From Oscarella lobularis (taxonomy: Eukaryota > Porifera > Homoscleromorpha > Homosclerophorida > Oscarellidae), in assembly GCF_947507565.1 (NCBI RefSeq), contig NC_089183.1, forward strand, positions 2,418,001 through 2,482,000: a stretch of DNA of 64,000 nt, in the 5' to 3' direction. Below the pieces are notes generated by a model. That model was not told the origin of the DNA. It worked only from the letters and a program-made list of their open reading frames with translations, and ran no database searches. Shown piece by piece: positions 26,510 to 37,139 of this stretch. Every line of letters begins with the position of its first letter. Position 1 is the first letter of the stretch. The translations under genes were made by a program, and so were the position numbers.

Positions 26510-28190
26510 GCATGCACTGGGACCATAGCTGCGACGACATGCCCACAGAACTCGCGAGCCTAGCGGTGAAGTAAGGTGCAACGGTGTCGAACGGGCTGCA
26601 TGAGGCAATGGCAGCGTTTTATCGGCTCACCTGTCCGCCCTCTTCAGTTCGATGCTCGTTTTCGAGTTATAACGCAAACGGCACGGCTTTCGGCCATCAC
26701 GGAAGAACGCCATTTCAGTTCGCTAGGCTACTGCGCCGATTGGAAAGTGAAACGCCCAGGCATGGTCACGACTAATCCGGGTCAGCAGGAAAACCCGGAC
26801 TTAGTAGAAAAATGGTCGAAACGAGCTTTTTCGAGGCAGAAGGCTACTCTTCAGCGATTCTTTTTGGCTTTTGAGATATTTCTGTGACGTTGCTCTTGTC
26901 AGTAAAGACGGACAGCGATTTCCAGCTCACCAAATGACTCTCGCGGCCGCTAGACTACTCCGTTGTTTCGTTCCATGTCTACAGAGAACCGTCTAGAGAC
27001 AGTAAGTAAAGTTGCTCGTTCAGCGGCCGCGGAAAGGACACCGGTTCTATATCCAAGCCCAAGTGAAAGAAAAACAGAAAGGATCGCTTATCAAATATCT
27101 AAAACCCGGCAGATCTGTTTGAAGTGTTTTGAAAGTGGGTACACGCTTCGCGGCTTGGTCTTTTGAACAAAAAAATGCGACAATTGAAACAATTTTGAGT
27201 CCTAAAGAGTTTCTTGTGCTACCAAGGACATGGGTGTTCGATTATTGGCATATAGTTAGTTGGACATCTATATCCTGAATACGTCGTAGGAGAATCTGAA
27301 TTTTTTCCTAGGTCGCAGTGTTCAGCTAAACGCTTCGTGAAACTTCGTATTGATACTAGACGCTTATCGTAATCTTGTTTTGTGCACTGGGAAAGAAGCT
27401 TTCCGACATCATCTGGAAGGCGAGCAAAAACATGCCGAATTCGTTCTTGAAGTATCCTGCTTTGAGTTGATGCGTCCAACTTTTCAAAAATGTCGTTGTC
27501 TAGAATTTGATGGAATGAAAGGTGTCTCCACACGTACCCTACAGCGGATTTCCTGAGACGAGACAGCTTGTAATTCTCAGCCAAGACAATTGACTTGAGA
27601 TCAAACGCGCCGCGGGTAAGCAAAGCTTTTTCGCACGCTCTCTTTATTCCTTGCATAAGAAACTCGTCAGCTAAAGGTAAAATCTTGTCTATCAAGTCCA
27701 CTATGAATGGTGAATCAATCGACGACATATCAATTATATTGCCGTAATTGCACTTACCAGTTAGATCCTTGTGTGGAGGATACAAAACCTGGAGCAGGTC
27801 AAGCACGTCAGAAGCCGTTTTGTCTTTCAATGTCGCCGTCTTCGTTTCTCCTTCGGCAAATTTGGCATCAGCGAAAAGAGTTTCAAAGAAAGGTGACGCC
27901 ACGCTGAGCACACTCTGATGAACGTGAAATACGCGGTCTTCTACGATTAGTGTAGCGTCGCTTTTCTTCCACGGTTTCTCAAAGTCGGGAAAAGAAATGG
28001 AATCAGAATCAGATTCGGAATCGCTCATGATTCGCTGTAAGGAGTACGGTGAGTACGGTGAGGCGAAGCGAGCGTCTTTTGCACGTGAGCTGCAATTTAT
28101 TGATTGCCTTCCCGTATAGCCTTCTTTCATGCAGTTAACGTAGGCGAAATCGAACGATAACAACATTTTAACAAAATGTTGACGCTTTTC
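26510..28190. repeat. Segmental duplication of the BTB locus, copy 1 (partner 37140-38795)
   Basis: Runs from CATGCCCACAGAACTCGCGA to just upstream of the BTB gene's 5' end, and is direct with respect to the second copy. Within it, 26890-27000 is a fragment of a BTB-kelch first exon (AAAGACGGACAGCGATTTCC, then GAGAACCGTCTAGAGAC). A third, shortened copy without the BTB frame lies at 44116-44520. Confidence 0.85.
27219..28028 (-). CDS. BTB-domain protein (BATH/BTB-like, no kelch repeats), copy 1
   Basis: A single exon, 269 residues from the Met of MSDSESDSDSISFPDFEKPW. The frame is open further upstream to 28166, but that part is not well conserved with the second copy. A BTB/POZ domain covers about residues 15-140 (SDATLIVEDRVFHVHQSVLS, SPFFETLFADAKF), with a C-terminal helical BACK-like region (LADEFLMQGIKRACEKAL). 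Proteins of this shape are often substrate adaptors for CUL3 ubiquitin ligases; that role is inferred. GGTAAGTGCAATTACGG around 27755 gives the insertion KC relative to the other copy and would also be a GT donor, so splicing there cannot be excluded. It is near-identical to the gene at 37857-38651. Confidence 0.8.
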   Translation of the reverse strand: MSDSESDSDSISFPDFEKPWKKSDATLIVEDRVFHVHQSVLSVASPFFETLFADAKFAEGETKTATLKDKTASDVLDLLQVLYPPHKDLTGKCNYGNIIDMSSIDSPFIVDLIDKILPLADEFLMQGIKRACEKALLTRGAFDLKSIVLAENYKLSRLRKSAVGYVWRHLSFHQILDNDIFEKLDASTQSRILQERIRHVFARLPDDVGKLLSQCTKQDYDKRLVSIRSFTKRLAEHCDLGKNSDSPTTYSGYRCPTNYMPIIEHPCPW

Positions 28191-28909
28191 GCGTCAAGCT
28201 TTTGACCCCGCAAAAGATCTTTTAGCAATGGAATTGACAGAGTTGCATTACTAGACAGCTCCTCGTTCGGGGCTAATTTCCGTTGTTTTCGTGCACCAAT
28301 CTACTAATAGGTCCATAACCGCTACCGTACCGCGCTTCATGCAAACTTATCCGTGAGACGTCTTCAATATCCCAATTGTCTTGTTGTTAATTAAAATATG
28401 GCTCATGGATAAAGTTCGTGCTTGGTCGTCGATGTACAAAAAAGGCAACGTATTTATCTTTATAACTGTTGTCTAGGTATTGGCTGGGACATTGTACGCC
28501 AGCCACGTGGACTCTATTATTCTCCCCCTTATGCGCTGAGATTTAATTAGTGTATACTACGTCCGAAACCTTTTTGGAACAACCCAATAGTGCCACGGAT
28601 AGTAGAGGAAATTCGTAAAAAACGCGCGTCTGCTGAGCGTACCGGTAGATGAAACAAAAACCTCAGGCGAGTGGATGACGGTGTGACCATAGATAAAAGA
28701 TGGTGTGACGCAGTTTTCCTTAGTCCGGGGCTTTGAACTTCTATAAACAACGGAGGAGCTTTTATAGATACCTCGACGGGTTTTCCAAGAATTGAAGCAA
28801 TAGCAAAGGGTAACGATATCGATATCTATAGTGCCGTGAACACGTTTCTAGAATCCCACTTACTCCATTTTGCGCCTGCAGCGCCCAACTGGCACGTAGA
28901 TAATCATAA
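28191..28909. other. Repeat-filled spacer upstream of the SRCR gene
   Basis: No gene. Bases 28305-28365 are an inverted copy of about 19283-19345, 28399-28542 an inverted copy of 9361-9493, and 28560-28870 a direct copy of 48885-49175. The SRCR promoter must lie inside or just after the last block. Confidence 0.6.
28560..28870 (+). repeat. Dispersed repeat, direct partner 48885-49175
   Basis: Shared blocks include ACGGATAGTAGAGGAAA, TGTGACGCAGTTTTCCTTAG, AGGAGCTTTTATAGATACCT and ACACGTTTCTAGAATCCC with small indels. No coding frame is conserved, so it is probably a short transposable element. Confidence 0.75.
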
Positions 28910-30954
28910 ATGATTCTACCGACCCTTACTATTGTGGCTACACTAGCTTATCTGACCTACGGTAACGCCTACTTTCAGTTTTAAGAGACAGATATATCAT
29001 TGTAGTGTTGGTTTTCAGCTTCAAACAGCGTTCGGCTCGTTGGCGGCCAATTTGCGCCCAACGAAGGCCGAGTCGAAGTTCTGCGCAACAGTCTATGGGG
29101 AACTGTCTGTGATGATTCATGGGACCTCAACGACGCTAAAGTTGTGTGCAGACAACTTGGCTTTTCCGATGCTCTCGCAGCCAAAGAAAGAGCATATTTT
29201 GGCGCAGGCAGTGGAGACATATGGATGGATGAGGTACAATGCGTCGGAACCGAAGCGTCTCTGCAATCATGCTTATTCGATGGATGGGGAAACAACGACT
29301 GCAGCCACGGTGAAGATGCCGGAGTCGTCTGCCGAAACGGTAATTGCATTGATTTTCCACCGACGTGGCACGTGCCACTCTAATCAATAATTTATTCTGT
29401 CCTTTATTGCAGATCCCGCGCAAATTCGACTCGTAGGCAGCTTGTCACCATCCGAAGGGCGTGTAGAAATACTGCACGACAACGAGTGGGGTTCCGTTTG
29501 CGACGACCACTGGACATTTTTGAACTCGCGAGTGGCTTGCCGTCAACTCGGATACAGCGATGCAAGTAAAACGCAAAAATTTGGTGCTGGCATGTCTGCG
29601 CAGACAATATGGATGGACGACGTCATGTGTAATGGCACAGAAAGTAGTTTGAACGAATGTTCGTTTCTTGGATGGGGATTGCACAACTGCGGACACGGCG
29701 AAGACATCGGAGTCAAATGCTGTAAGAATTGCTGCATACTATCCTATCCATTGACGCATTCAAAAGCATTAAATCGAAAGAGAAACTCGCTTATTTCTGA
29801 TACGAGAGTATAGAGGCACAGAGTAGATTTGTAAGACCTGACCAGTACCGGTACATATATATGTATGCAGCAAACCCTTTCGCAAACAAGTCAGATTATC
29901 AAAACCAAACCTTTTTTTGCAGCAACTAAAGGCGCTATAACTCCGCCCTCAGCAGCTCTTCGTCTTACCGGAACTTCCTTCTCTTACGCCGGAACGGTGG
30001 AAATTTTTCACGAAGGAAGATGGGGTGCAATTTGTAGCAACAATTGGAACATCGTCGACGCTCGCATCTTCTGTCGCCAGTTGGGATACAAGGACGTGGT
30101 AATGATTACAAGGAATAGCTATCACGGAAACGGCAGTCAACCTTCGTGGATGAATAACGTGCGCTGCTTGGGAGTCGAGAAACGCATAGAAGACTGCCCT
30201 TTCGACGGATGGTACGAACGCCGTTGCTCTGAAAGAGAATCAGCCGGAGCCATCTGCGGTAGGTTCGAAATCGAAGCGACGAATAATACATTTAGAATTT
30301 GATTTTAAAGCACCGGCGCTTGCGCCCACAACCGGTAGTCCAGCGGCGACAACCTCACCACCTTGGTCGACGACAGAGTCGAGTGCAACGCCATCCAGCG
30401 CCACCGCTTCTTCAGCGGCTGCAACGCCAACAACAGCCCATGCCCCAACCTTCAGCCCTTCATCATCATCATCATCGTTTCCAACTAGTGACTCTATGGC
30501 CGTCACTTCAGGTTCAGCATTGCTTTTAATTAAAATTTTACTCTACGTTATTAGTCACATAAATGTAGGCAATATCATGATTCTTTATGGTCACGGTGGC
30601 TACATCGCCGGTATCGCAGCGTTGAGCGGACTACTGACAACGGTCACTATTATTTTTGTCGTTGTCTATTTCAGACGATGGCGTCGCGGCTCTTCCGATG
30701 ACGACGATCTGGCTACTAAAAAACCCGACGTCGCGGTGCCACCTCCCTCAGAGACAAGCCCTCAAGAAATTCAACCGTATATAGAAATGAACTCCAGCAG
30801 GATATACGAAGCGACGAGAAGTTTGAAACAAGGCAAGTCAAGATACGTTACTAGTGGAAGTACTGCGCTATCGAACAATGGCTACGCCGAAGTCGGCTTG
30901 AACGATCCAAGCAACCCGAGGAGTCAAGAAGGCATCTACGCGAATGTGTCGTAA
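28910..30954 (+). CDS. Membrane receptor with three SRCR domains and a tyrosine-containing tail
   Basis: Five exons (28910-28961, 29019-29339, 29413-29721, 29923-30258, 30311-30954) give 553 residues. Exon 1 is a signal peptide ([18 protein letters not shown]). Exons 2, 3 and 4 each encode one complete scavenger-receptor cysteine-rich domain (GRVEV...[31 protein letters not shown]), all in the same phase. Exon 5 encodes a Thr/Ser/Pro-rich mucin-like stalk, a membrane helix ([18 protein letters not shown]) with a basic stop-transfer (RRWRR), and a cytoplasmic tail with tyrosines in YIEM, YAEV and IYANV. A 65-base AT-rich intron from 30512 is possible but not required, as the frame is open. Scavenger-type recognition of microbes or ligands at the cell surface is inferred. 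The stalk-to-tail part is repeated at 44530-44870. Confidence 0.88.
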
Positions 30955-31439
30955 ACTCAAGGCCAATGTGCCGAAGCGAGTATTACAAGACGCCTAAGCT
31001 CTATGCTACTCTTTAGTGAAGATTGTGTTTTGTATGTGTGAGTTTGCAGCCTGCGTGTCTTGTGAAGTAGTAGATTTGAATGAAACCTTGCTTATAATTA
31101 ATTAAGACTGCAGAAAGCTCAGATAATGGCCTAGCTTTAACAGGACGGCACTCTACATTCCGGCAATCCCTTATAAGGTACGTTTTTTATCTAGCACGGA
31201 ATTTTGAATGAAGGCACCAAAGACGCATTATTTCAGGCGTACGAAGGAAGCGGAACGGTATCAAAAAGACGAGTTGTGTCTTAATTACTATGATAGAAAG
31301 AATCAACATCTCTTTGGAGTCGAAATCAGTATTAATCGTGCATTGCCGTTGTTAATAACGTACGGTAAAGAAACCGCCGTCTGGAGCATTAGGAGTCACA
31401 TGCCCAATCGCAAATTCCTATCGATTGATAGTCAGTAGT

Positions 31440-31990
31440 TTGTAGCAATTTTGTGGACACGATTTGTAGCAAAGCCTACATTCTCAGCTGCTATTTTAGG
31501 TGGCAGTTCGAGAGAGAAGTCGAATCAAAATTTCTATATATTATGCCGTGAGATGCGTCACTGAATGGTCCGTCTGTGATAAGCGAAGGGGTTTTCCCTA
31601 CGCCGGTACCAACGAGAGCGGCACCGGGGCTCAACATTTCCGGCATACCCGGACTAGAAAAAGGAGCGGCCCGTGGACGAAAGTAAGGGATGAAGAGCTA
31701 GAGGGAGTGTCTCTACTTGCCCTTTGGGCCTACGTAACGAATGACTACCGCATCGCCCTTTGATCTAGAAAGCGGAACGGAGACGTGACCGGAGGAAGAG
31801 TCCTTTGTAGAAGATGGTGTGCTGGAGTCCAATGTTCCAATGGCATGCATGACGACTCTAGGAACTAGATAAATGTGTTATAACTAGTGATTGGTCTTTG
31901 ATCTGTACTGTAGAAATACCGGTGTTGTATCGCAAGCTCCCAGAGACAGAACAACGTCCTATTATCAAGGTCGAGCCACGCTAGCCGCAA
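31440..31990 (+). repeat. Dispersed element, inverted partner 60060-60605
   Basis: The two copies share a longer frame-like stretch ([19 protein letters not shown]/EWSVxDKRxGFPxAGT) in opposite orientation, plus flanking blocks such as CACGATTTGTAG and GTGATTGGTCTTTGATCT. The shared translation is short and broken by indels, so a non-autonomous or decayed transposon is more likely than a gene. Bases 30955-31439 and 31991-32084 hold nothing I recognise. Confidence 0.65.
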
Positions 31991-32084
31991 CTGCAATTTA
32001 CGTAATTGTGCCATCCGGCACTAGATCAGCAATGGATTGTGCAATTAAGTGAAGGAAACTAGTTACTACGCACTAAAGCCGGAC

Positions 32085-32397
32085 ACAAAGCTATGCATCT
32101 CCGCTCCTGTCGTATATCTGCTTATTGCTGAATGTTTTAGTCTTCTGCGATTAACGTAGGGTGTTTTTCAGATATACCGTAGATGGATTCATTGACGTTG
32201 GAAATGAGAAAAAGAGATAAAAGGACTAATGACATTGGATCATCCTCAAGTGAGAATGATTTTCTAATTTCAAAATATTGCGCTACATTGGAGCGTTCCC
32301 TTTACATTCGCGCTGCGGGTTCGGGTTCCTCGCGCGGGGCCTCGATCTGCATGATGATCGAAGGCGACCGCTATTTGGACGGAGCTATGCTAGTATA
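32085..32397 (+). repeat. Dispersed non-coding repeat, copy C
   Basis: Direct counterpart of 280-600: TCTGCTTATTGC, TTTTAGTCTTCTGCG, CAAGTGAGAATGA and the core GGGTTCCTCGCGCGGGGCC with GATCGAAGGCGACCGC. Bases 32398-32808 up to the next gene hold nothing else I recognise apart from its likely promoter. Confidence 0.6.
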
Positions 32398-32808
32398 ACA
32401 AGCCCGCGAGGCCAAACGGTTCGTGCGAGTCCAAATTCGCAAAGAACGCTTCGGAGATCCGCGGAACACTGATGTATAGACCTGTCCAGTGTCTCTCCGA
32501 ACAACTTGAGAGTGAGCTATCAATTGCGAAGCGCTTCGCAGTTGTAGATCGCTGCAAAAAAGAGGCGAACGTGATCGGCGACGTCTGGATCGTCTTTTCA
32601 TCGCGATAAAAAAGGCACCCGCTTGCCCATACGCTTACCGACGCCGTATTTTGCATCGCTGTTGGCTCCCACGCTGTCATCGTCGCCGAAATCGGCTGTA
32701 TCCTTCGCCTATACCACGGATTGTAGAGAAAACAATAACCTTCACCGCATCCTTCTCAACACAAGCGCGTTACCACAAGATTGAGTCTTCCAATCGTCAA
32801 CGTTAACC

Positions 32809-33835
32809 ATGGTTTCTGCTGACAAAACTGTTATATTCTGCTTTCTTTTATCATATCTTTGCGGCGTGAGTCGAGCCCAGTTCCCGACGGCTTGCGTGCA
32901 AAACGTCACTCGCTACGTCAGCGGCGGCGATGTCGTCGAAGCGCAAGAACTAACTCCTGTCTGCTGTCCTGACGCCTGTGGTGCCGGTAAGACACATAGC
33001 GTGCATTCCACGCATGATCTAGAGTGATGAGCAAGAGGACCTTGCACTTTCAACTTCCGCACTGAACGATCTTTCCGTAAGCGTGAACGTTTCGTCCTGT
33101 AACTTGACGAGCGTCGTCAACGGATTCAACTGCGACCCTAATAACCCGGAACAGAGACGACCTCTTCAACGTTGCCTCGGTTGCTGTCAAGTCGACGACT
33201 GCTGTCACGATGGCGGAAAGAATTCATCCGGCAGAGAGCCGTCTATTCTCCCCAACGCTTCCCACGTGGCTTATGCTCTCGAAGCATCCGTCTTTGATTC
33301 GTCCGAGTGGACGACGGAAACGCTAACGGAGTCGTTTCGAAATCGTCTAGAGGGCTTCGCTCAGCCGGTTCCCCCGTACGCCGCTAATCACGATCAGCAC
33401 TACGTTCACAATCAAGTTCACATATTCGTTGGAGGAACGGAAGTTCCGCTTTCTCCTAATAGCCCTTATTTTTGGCTTCATCACGGCATGATCGATTACG
33501 TGTTCGAGCAGTGGATTAGCAGGTACAGCGATAGTCCGTTTAGGCCTACCGCAGCGGAAGCCGACGCGAAGCCAATTGCGCATCCTGGTCATAATCCTGA
33601 AGAATACATTGTTCCGTTTTTTCCTACTGTCACTCATCTTGACGCGTTTAAGCCGGCTTACGAGTTCGGGTACGAATATGAAGAAGCTTCTCTTGATTAT
33701 GCGCCTACCGAATCACCTCCCAATGCAATCACAACCCCTTCCACAACCACTTCACCAGCAAAAAAGCCTGATACCTTGTCTTGGATGCTTCTTCTTCTTC
33801 TGGGTATCGTGGGTGCAGTGAAAATGAAAGAGTAG
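32809..33835 (+). CDS. Tyrosinase-like protein lacking the CuA site (possible pseudogene)
   Basis: Begins with a signal peptide (MVSADKTVIFCFLLSYLCGV) and the tyrosinase-type cysteine segment ELTPVCCPDACGAG. A donor (gtaaga) follows at 32989. From about 33036 the frame encodes the second half of tyrosinase: FRNRLEGFAQPV, the CuB site HNQVHIFVGG ... YFWLHHGMIDYVFEQW, GHNPEEYIVPFFP, then a Thr/Pro-rich stem and a C-terminal hydrophobic segment (LSWMLLLLLGIVGAV). The histidine-rich CuA half, including HxxxxHRxxLL, is missing, and no in-phase splice joins the two parts (only about 45 bases lie between them). Either an internal deletion removed the CuA exons, or it is a non-catalytic relative with an unusual junction. 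Without CuA it cannot bind two coppers, so oxidase activity is not expected. Confidence 0.7.
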
Positions 33836-34132
33836 AGCAATCGGACTCTTTTAGACAGCTAAAAATGCGCCTTGCTGTGGTGCAGGTGTGCATGTTTTCC
33901 TTTTATGTTTCTTCACTGCTTGCTATTTGATGTTCGCTGGAATGTTTTGACTCATTCTGTCCATGCATCGCTGTTTTTTCTGTCGTTTTCTATGGAATTT
34001 TGATTTAGTGTGTACGTAGCATTTGCATTGTGCGCTCCAGCTGATTTCATTGCGTTTTGTTTGCAGTTAAAGCGATTCTGCAAAAAATAAAAAGAGTCTT
34101 TTTAATTAACCGTCGAATCTTACGTTGACGGC

Positions 34133-34905
34133 GCCACCAGTGCGACACCAAGTTGAGATCGGAAAGCACGCCAATCAATTCGTCAAAATCGAGTAGAGGA
34201 TATCGAATGCACTTTGAAAGTCTCTCGACGACGTCATCTCGACGAGACGCTTCGTCGCGTTTTTGACAAGTTTATGCACCAGAGACAGAACGCCGTCTTC
34301 CGATATCACGCCCAAGTCGCCTTGACAATTAAAGAATCCTCTCTAGATGATTGACTGATAGCTAGGCCGAGATCGAAACTCCTCGCTGTTAAATGCTCAA
34401 TCGTACAACGTTGACGGCTGCAATGCGATCGCAGACTCGAACTAAATCAACATCGTCGTATTGATTGGCCTAGATCGCCAAATTAGTTGAGGCATGCAAG
34501 TCGACCATGCAGTCGACGGCGTAATTGGAGCCAGTCTCTGCACTACTGCACCAGATGACTGAATTAAAGAGAAGAAGCTACGACGTATAGCGATCGGACG
34601 CTTTGAACAGACGCCAGACATGCGGCTTTCCACTGTAGGCGAATTCGATCAATTTTTTTCAGAATCTCCCAGTCGACGTCCGGAATAGAGATCACAGTTT
34701 GAGTTCTGAAAGTCTCTAGACGGTTCTCTGTCAAAAGGGAACGGAAGAACGTAGTAGCGGCTGCGAGAGTCATTTGGTGAGCTGGAAAACGCTGTTCGTC
34801 TTTACTGACGAGAACGACGTCTCACAGATATCTCGAGAGCCAAAAAGAATTAAGATTATGTACAACAGAATAGCCTTCTGTCTCGCAAAAGATCGTTTCT
34901 TCCAC
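34133..34905 (-). pseudogene. Broken BTB-BACK copy, head-to-head with the BTB-kelch gene
   Basis: The minus strand repeats the BTB and part of the BACK region of the adjacent gene (MTLAAATTFFRSLLTENRLE, VISIPDVDWEILKKI) but with frameshifts and stops. The equivalent of the start ATG is GTG, and the match ends where the kelch repeats would begin. An equivalent copy sits at 49286-50057, so the inverted arrangement predates the block duplication. Confidence 0.8.
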
Positions 34906-34960
34906 TTTTTACCCCAAATCCGGGTTCCTAGCTGTCGACCCGGATTCCCAGAGTTTCCAA

Positions 34961-36724
34961 ATGGTTGAAACGGTCGTTTTCGAGACAGATGATTATTCTG
35001 CTCTTGACAGCCTCGATTCTTTTCGACTATCGAGTTATTTATGCGACGTCGTTCTCGTCAGTAAAGACGGACAGCGATTTCCAGCTCACCAAATGACTCT
35101 CGCAGCCGCTACTCCGTTCTTCCGTTCCTTGTTTACAGAGAACCGTCTAGAGACGTTCAGAACTCAAGCGGTGATCTCAATTCCCGACGTCGACGCGGAG
35201 ATTCTGAAAAAATTGATCGAATTCGCCTACAGTGGAAAAGCCGCATGTCTGGCGTCTGTTCAAAGCGTTCGATCGTTATACGTCGCAGCTTCATCTCTTC
35301 AATTCAATCATCTGGTGCAGTTGTGCAGAGACTGGCTCCGACTTCACGTGGACTCGTCGACTTGCCTCAATTTGGCGATCTTAGCCAATCAATACGACGA
35401 CATAGATCTAATTCGAGTCTGCGATCGCATTGCAGCCGTCAACGTTGTGCGATTAAGCGACAGCGAGGAGTTTCTCGTCCTATCAGTCGATCATCTGGAG
35501 AGGATTCTTTGTCAAGACGACTTGGGCGTGAGATCGGAAGAGGACGTTCTGTCTTTGTTGCGTACATGGCTCAAACGCGACAAAGCGTCTCGTCGAGATG
35601 ACTTCGTCGAAAGACTTTCAAAGTGCATTCGATATTCTCTACTCGATTTCGACGAATCGATTGGCCTTCTTTCCAATCTCGACTTGGTGTCGCACTACGA
35701 GTCGTCGTTGACGACGTCGTTTTCTTATCGACGTCGTGTCGGTTTCGAAGGCGTTTTACTCGTTGCCGGTGGCATACAAACTAAACGAGACGACTCCGAC
35801 GTGTGGACGCTGACCTGTGAGGCGAAAACGTACGACGCTAACAGCGACTCGTGGACGTCGTTTCCTTCTCTCGCTACGGCAACGTGTCGACATAAGATTG
35901 TGACGTCATTCGACGAACTTTACGCGCTTGGCGGAGACAGCGTCTGCGAAGCGGGTGGCAAAACGTATGGTGTCACTGACGTTGTTCAGCGATACGACGC
36001 TGAAGGACGGCGATGGGTGGACGACGTTAAGCCTATGTCTTGCCCAAGAGACGGCTACGAAATTGTGTGTCACGACAATCGTATCTACGGCATGAGTCTG
36101 GATTGGAACTTCGGCGTTGAGTGCGAAGTCTTTGATCCGGCGAGAGGAACGTGGACGCCTGTTTCATCTCCTTCTCGCGATCAAGCTTTCGATTTCTTTT
36201 CCTCGCGTTACATTTTTTTCTCACAAGCTCGTCATATTTTTGCAATTGGTCACGCGTGGCTGGGAGAAATAGGTTGTATGCAGTACGATCCGTTGGAGAA
36301 CCGTTGGCTTGATAAGAAGTCTTTTCCTGGTGCGTACGAGAAGACTAACTCAGCTTGGAACACCAACCAGGTTCTGGATCCCTTTTTTTGCCATTACGCG
36401 TCGATGGGAGAGCGACTTTACATCCTTTCTCATTGCGAAAGTTCTACAGCTGTTGTCTTCGACCTCAATGAGCGCTTCTCTTTAGTGGAGAATTTCTCTC
36501 CATTACGCAGCTATGCTGGAGATTTATTTGAAAGGAACTGCGGACTCGCTGGCGATCCTGATAACAATAGAATGTATTTGATGGGTACGAAAGAACGTGA
36601 GAAACAACTTGCCGTCTACGACGAACGTTCAAAGAAGTGGGACGTGAGAAAGTGTGAGTGGAATTTTCCTAATAAACGTGACTGTGCAGTCGTGGACAGG
36701 AACTTGATGTTGAACTTTGTGTAG
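34961..36724 (+). CDS. BTB-BACK-kelch protein, copy 1
   Basis: A single exon of 587 residues from ATG MVETVVFETDDYSALDSLDS. The BTB domain is at about 20-130 (YLCDVVLVSKDGQRFPAHQM, TPFFRSLFTENRLETF, LIEFAYSGKA), the BACK domain at about 135-245 (LCRDWLRLHVDSSTCLNLA), and kelch repeats at about 260-587 (VLLVAGGIQTKRDD, ELYALGG, QRYDAEGRRWVDDV, CMQYDPLENRWLDK). Kelch-type BTB proteins usually recruit substrates to CUL3 ubiquitin ligases, the BTB and BACK parts binding CUL3 and the propeller the substrate; that role is inferred here. The gene is intronless. The 50113-51879 copy differs by scattered substitutions and one extra serine. Confidence 0.93.
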   Translation: MVETVVFETDDYSALDSLDSFRLSSYLCDVVLVSKDGQRFPAHQMTLAAATPFFRSLFTENRLETFRTQAVISIPDVDAEILKKLIEFAYSGKAACLASVQSVRSLYVAASSLQFNHLVQLCRDWLRLHVDSSTCLNLAILANQYDDIDLIRVCDRIAAVNVVRLSDSEEFLVLSVDHLERILCQDDLGVRSEEDVLSLLRTWLKRDKASRRDDFVERLSKCIRYSLLDFDESIGLLSNLDLVSHYESSLTTSFSYRRRVGFEGVLLVAGGIQTKRDDSDVWTLTCEAKTYDANSDSWTSFPSLATATCRHKIVTSFDELYALGGDSVCEAGGKTYGVTDVVQRYDAEGRRWVDDVKPMSCPRDGYEIVCHDNRIYGMSLDWNFGVECEVFDPARGTWTPVSSPSRDQAFDFFSSRYIFFSQARHIFAIGHAWLGEIGCMQYDPLENRWLDKKSFPGAYEKTNSAWNTNQVLDPFFCHYASMGERLYILSHCESSTAVVFDLNERFSLVENFSPLRSYAGDLFERNCGLAGDPDNNRMYLMGTKEREKQLAVYDERSKKWDVRKCEWNFPNKRDCAVVDRNLMLNFV

Positions 36725-37139
36725 TAAGGTTTGATTGTGAAATGATATTGTCGTGTGACAATGTTGATTTTTTGTCTTCTCGATCAGGTTGAGTCACTAA
36801 CATTTATTTTCTTTGTTTGGTAGGGAGATGCGAGCGTCCGTGTTTGTCTATTTCATTATCCGTGCGTGCGCTGCTAACATAGATATTAGAGAGAGATCTA
36901 TGCTGCTAGTTGTGCGTGCATGGACGTCACGTGCACAAGACCGACTGCTGCGCACGTCATAGCCTCTCGCGGACACCCTGCGACGATCGACGAAGGCTAC
37001 TGTACGCTCAGCTAACGGTGTTGATCCAAATCATCCTATCGTATGAGTTAGGATTGCTGCTTGTAGGCCTACGCGCGTATGGCGGCGTCGATATCGGCCG
37101 GGAGCCGGTGTTCGAAGTCAACTTCTGAAGAAATTACCT

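Larger units (their letters stand above)
33990..37130. repeat. Segmental duplication of the BTB-kelch block, copy 1 (partner 49180-52312)
   Basis: A direct duplication of about 3.1 kb containing a minus-strand broken BTB copy, the intact plus-strand BTB-kelch gene and about 400 bases of downstream sequence (ATTGTCGTGTGACAATGTTG ... GGGAGCCGGTGTTCGAAGTC). Small indels separate the two copies. Confidence 0.9.

Noticed and set aside
30512-30572. An intron in the SRCR stalk-membrane exon.
   Set aside because: Possible by splice signals, but the frame is open and the same in the duplicated piece at 44620, so it is not needed.
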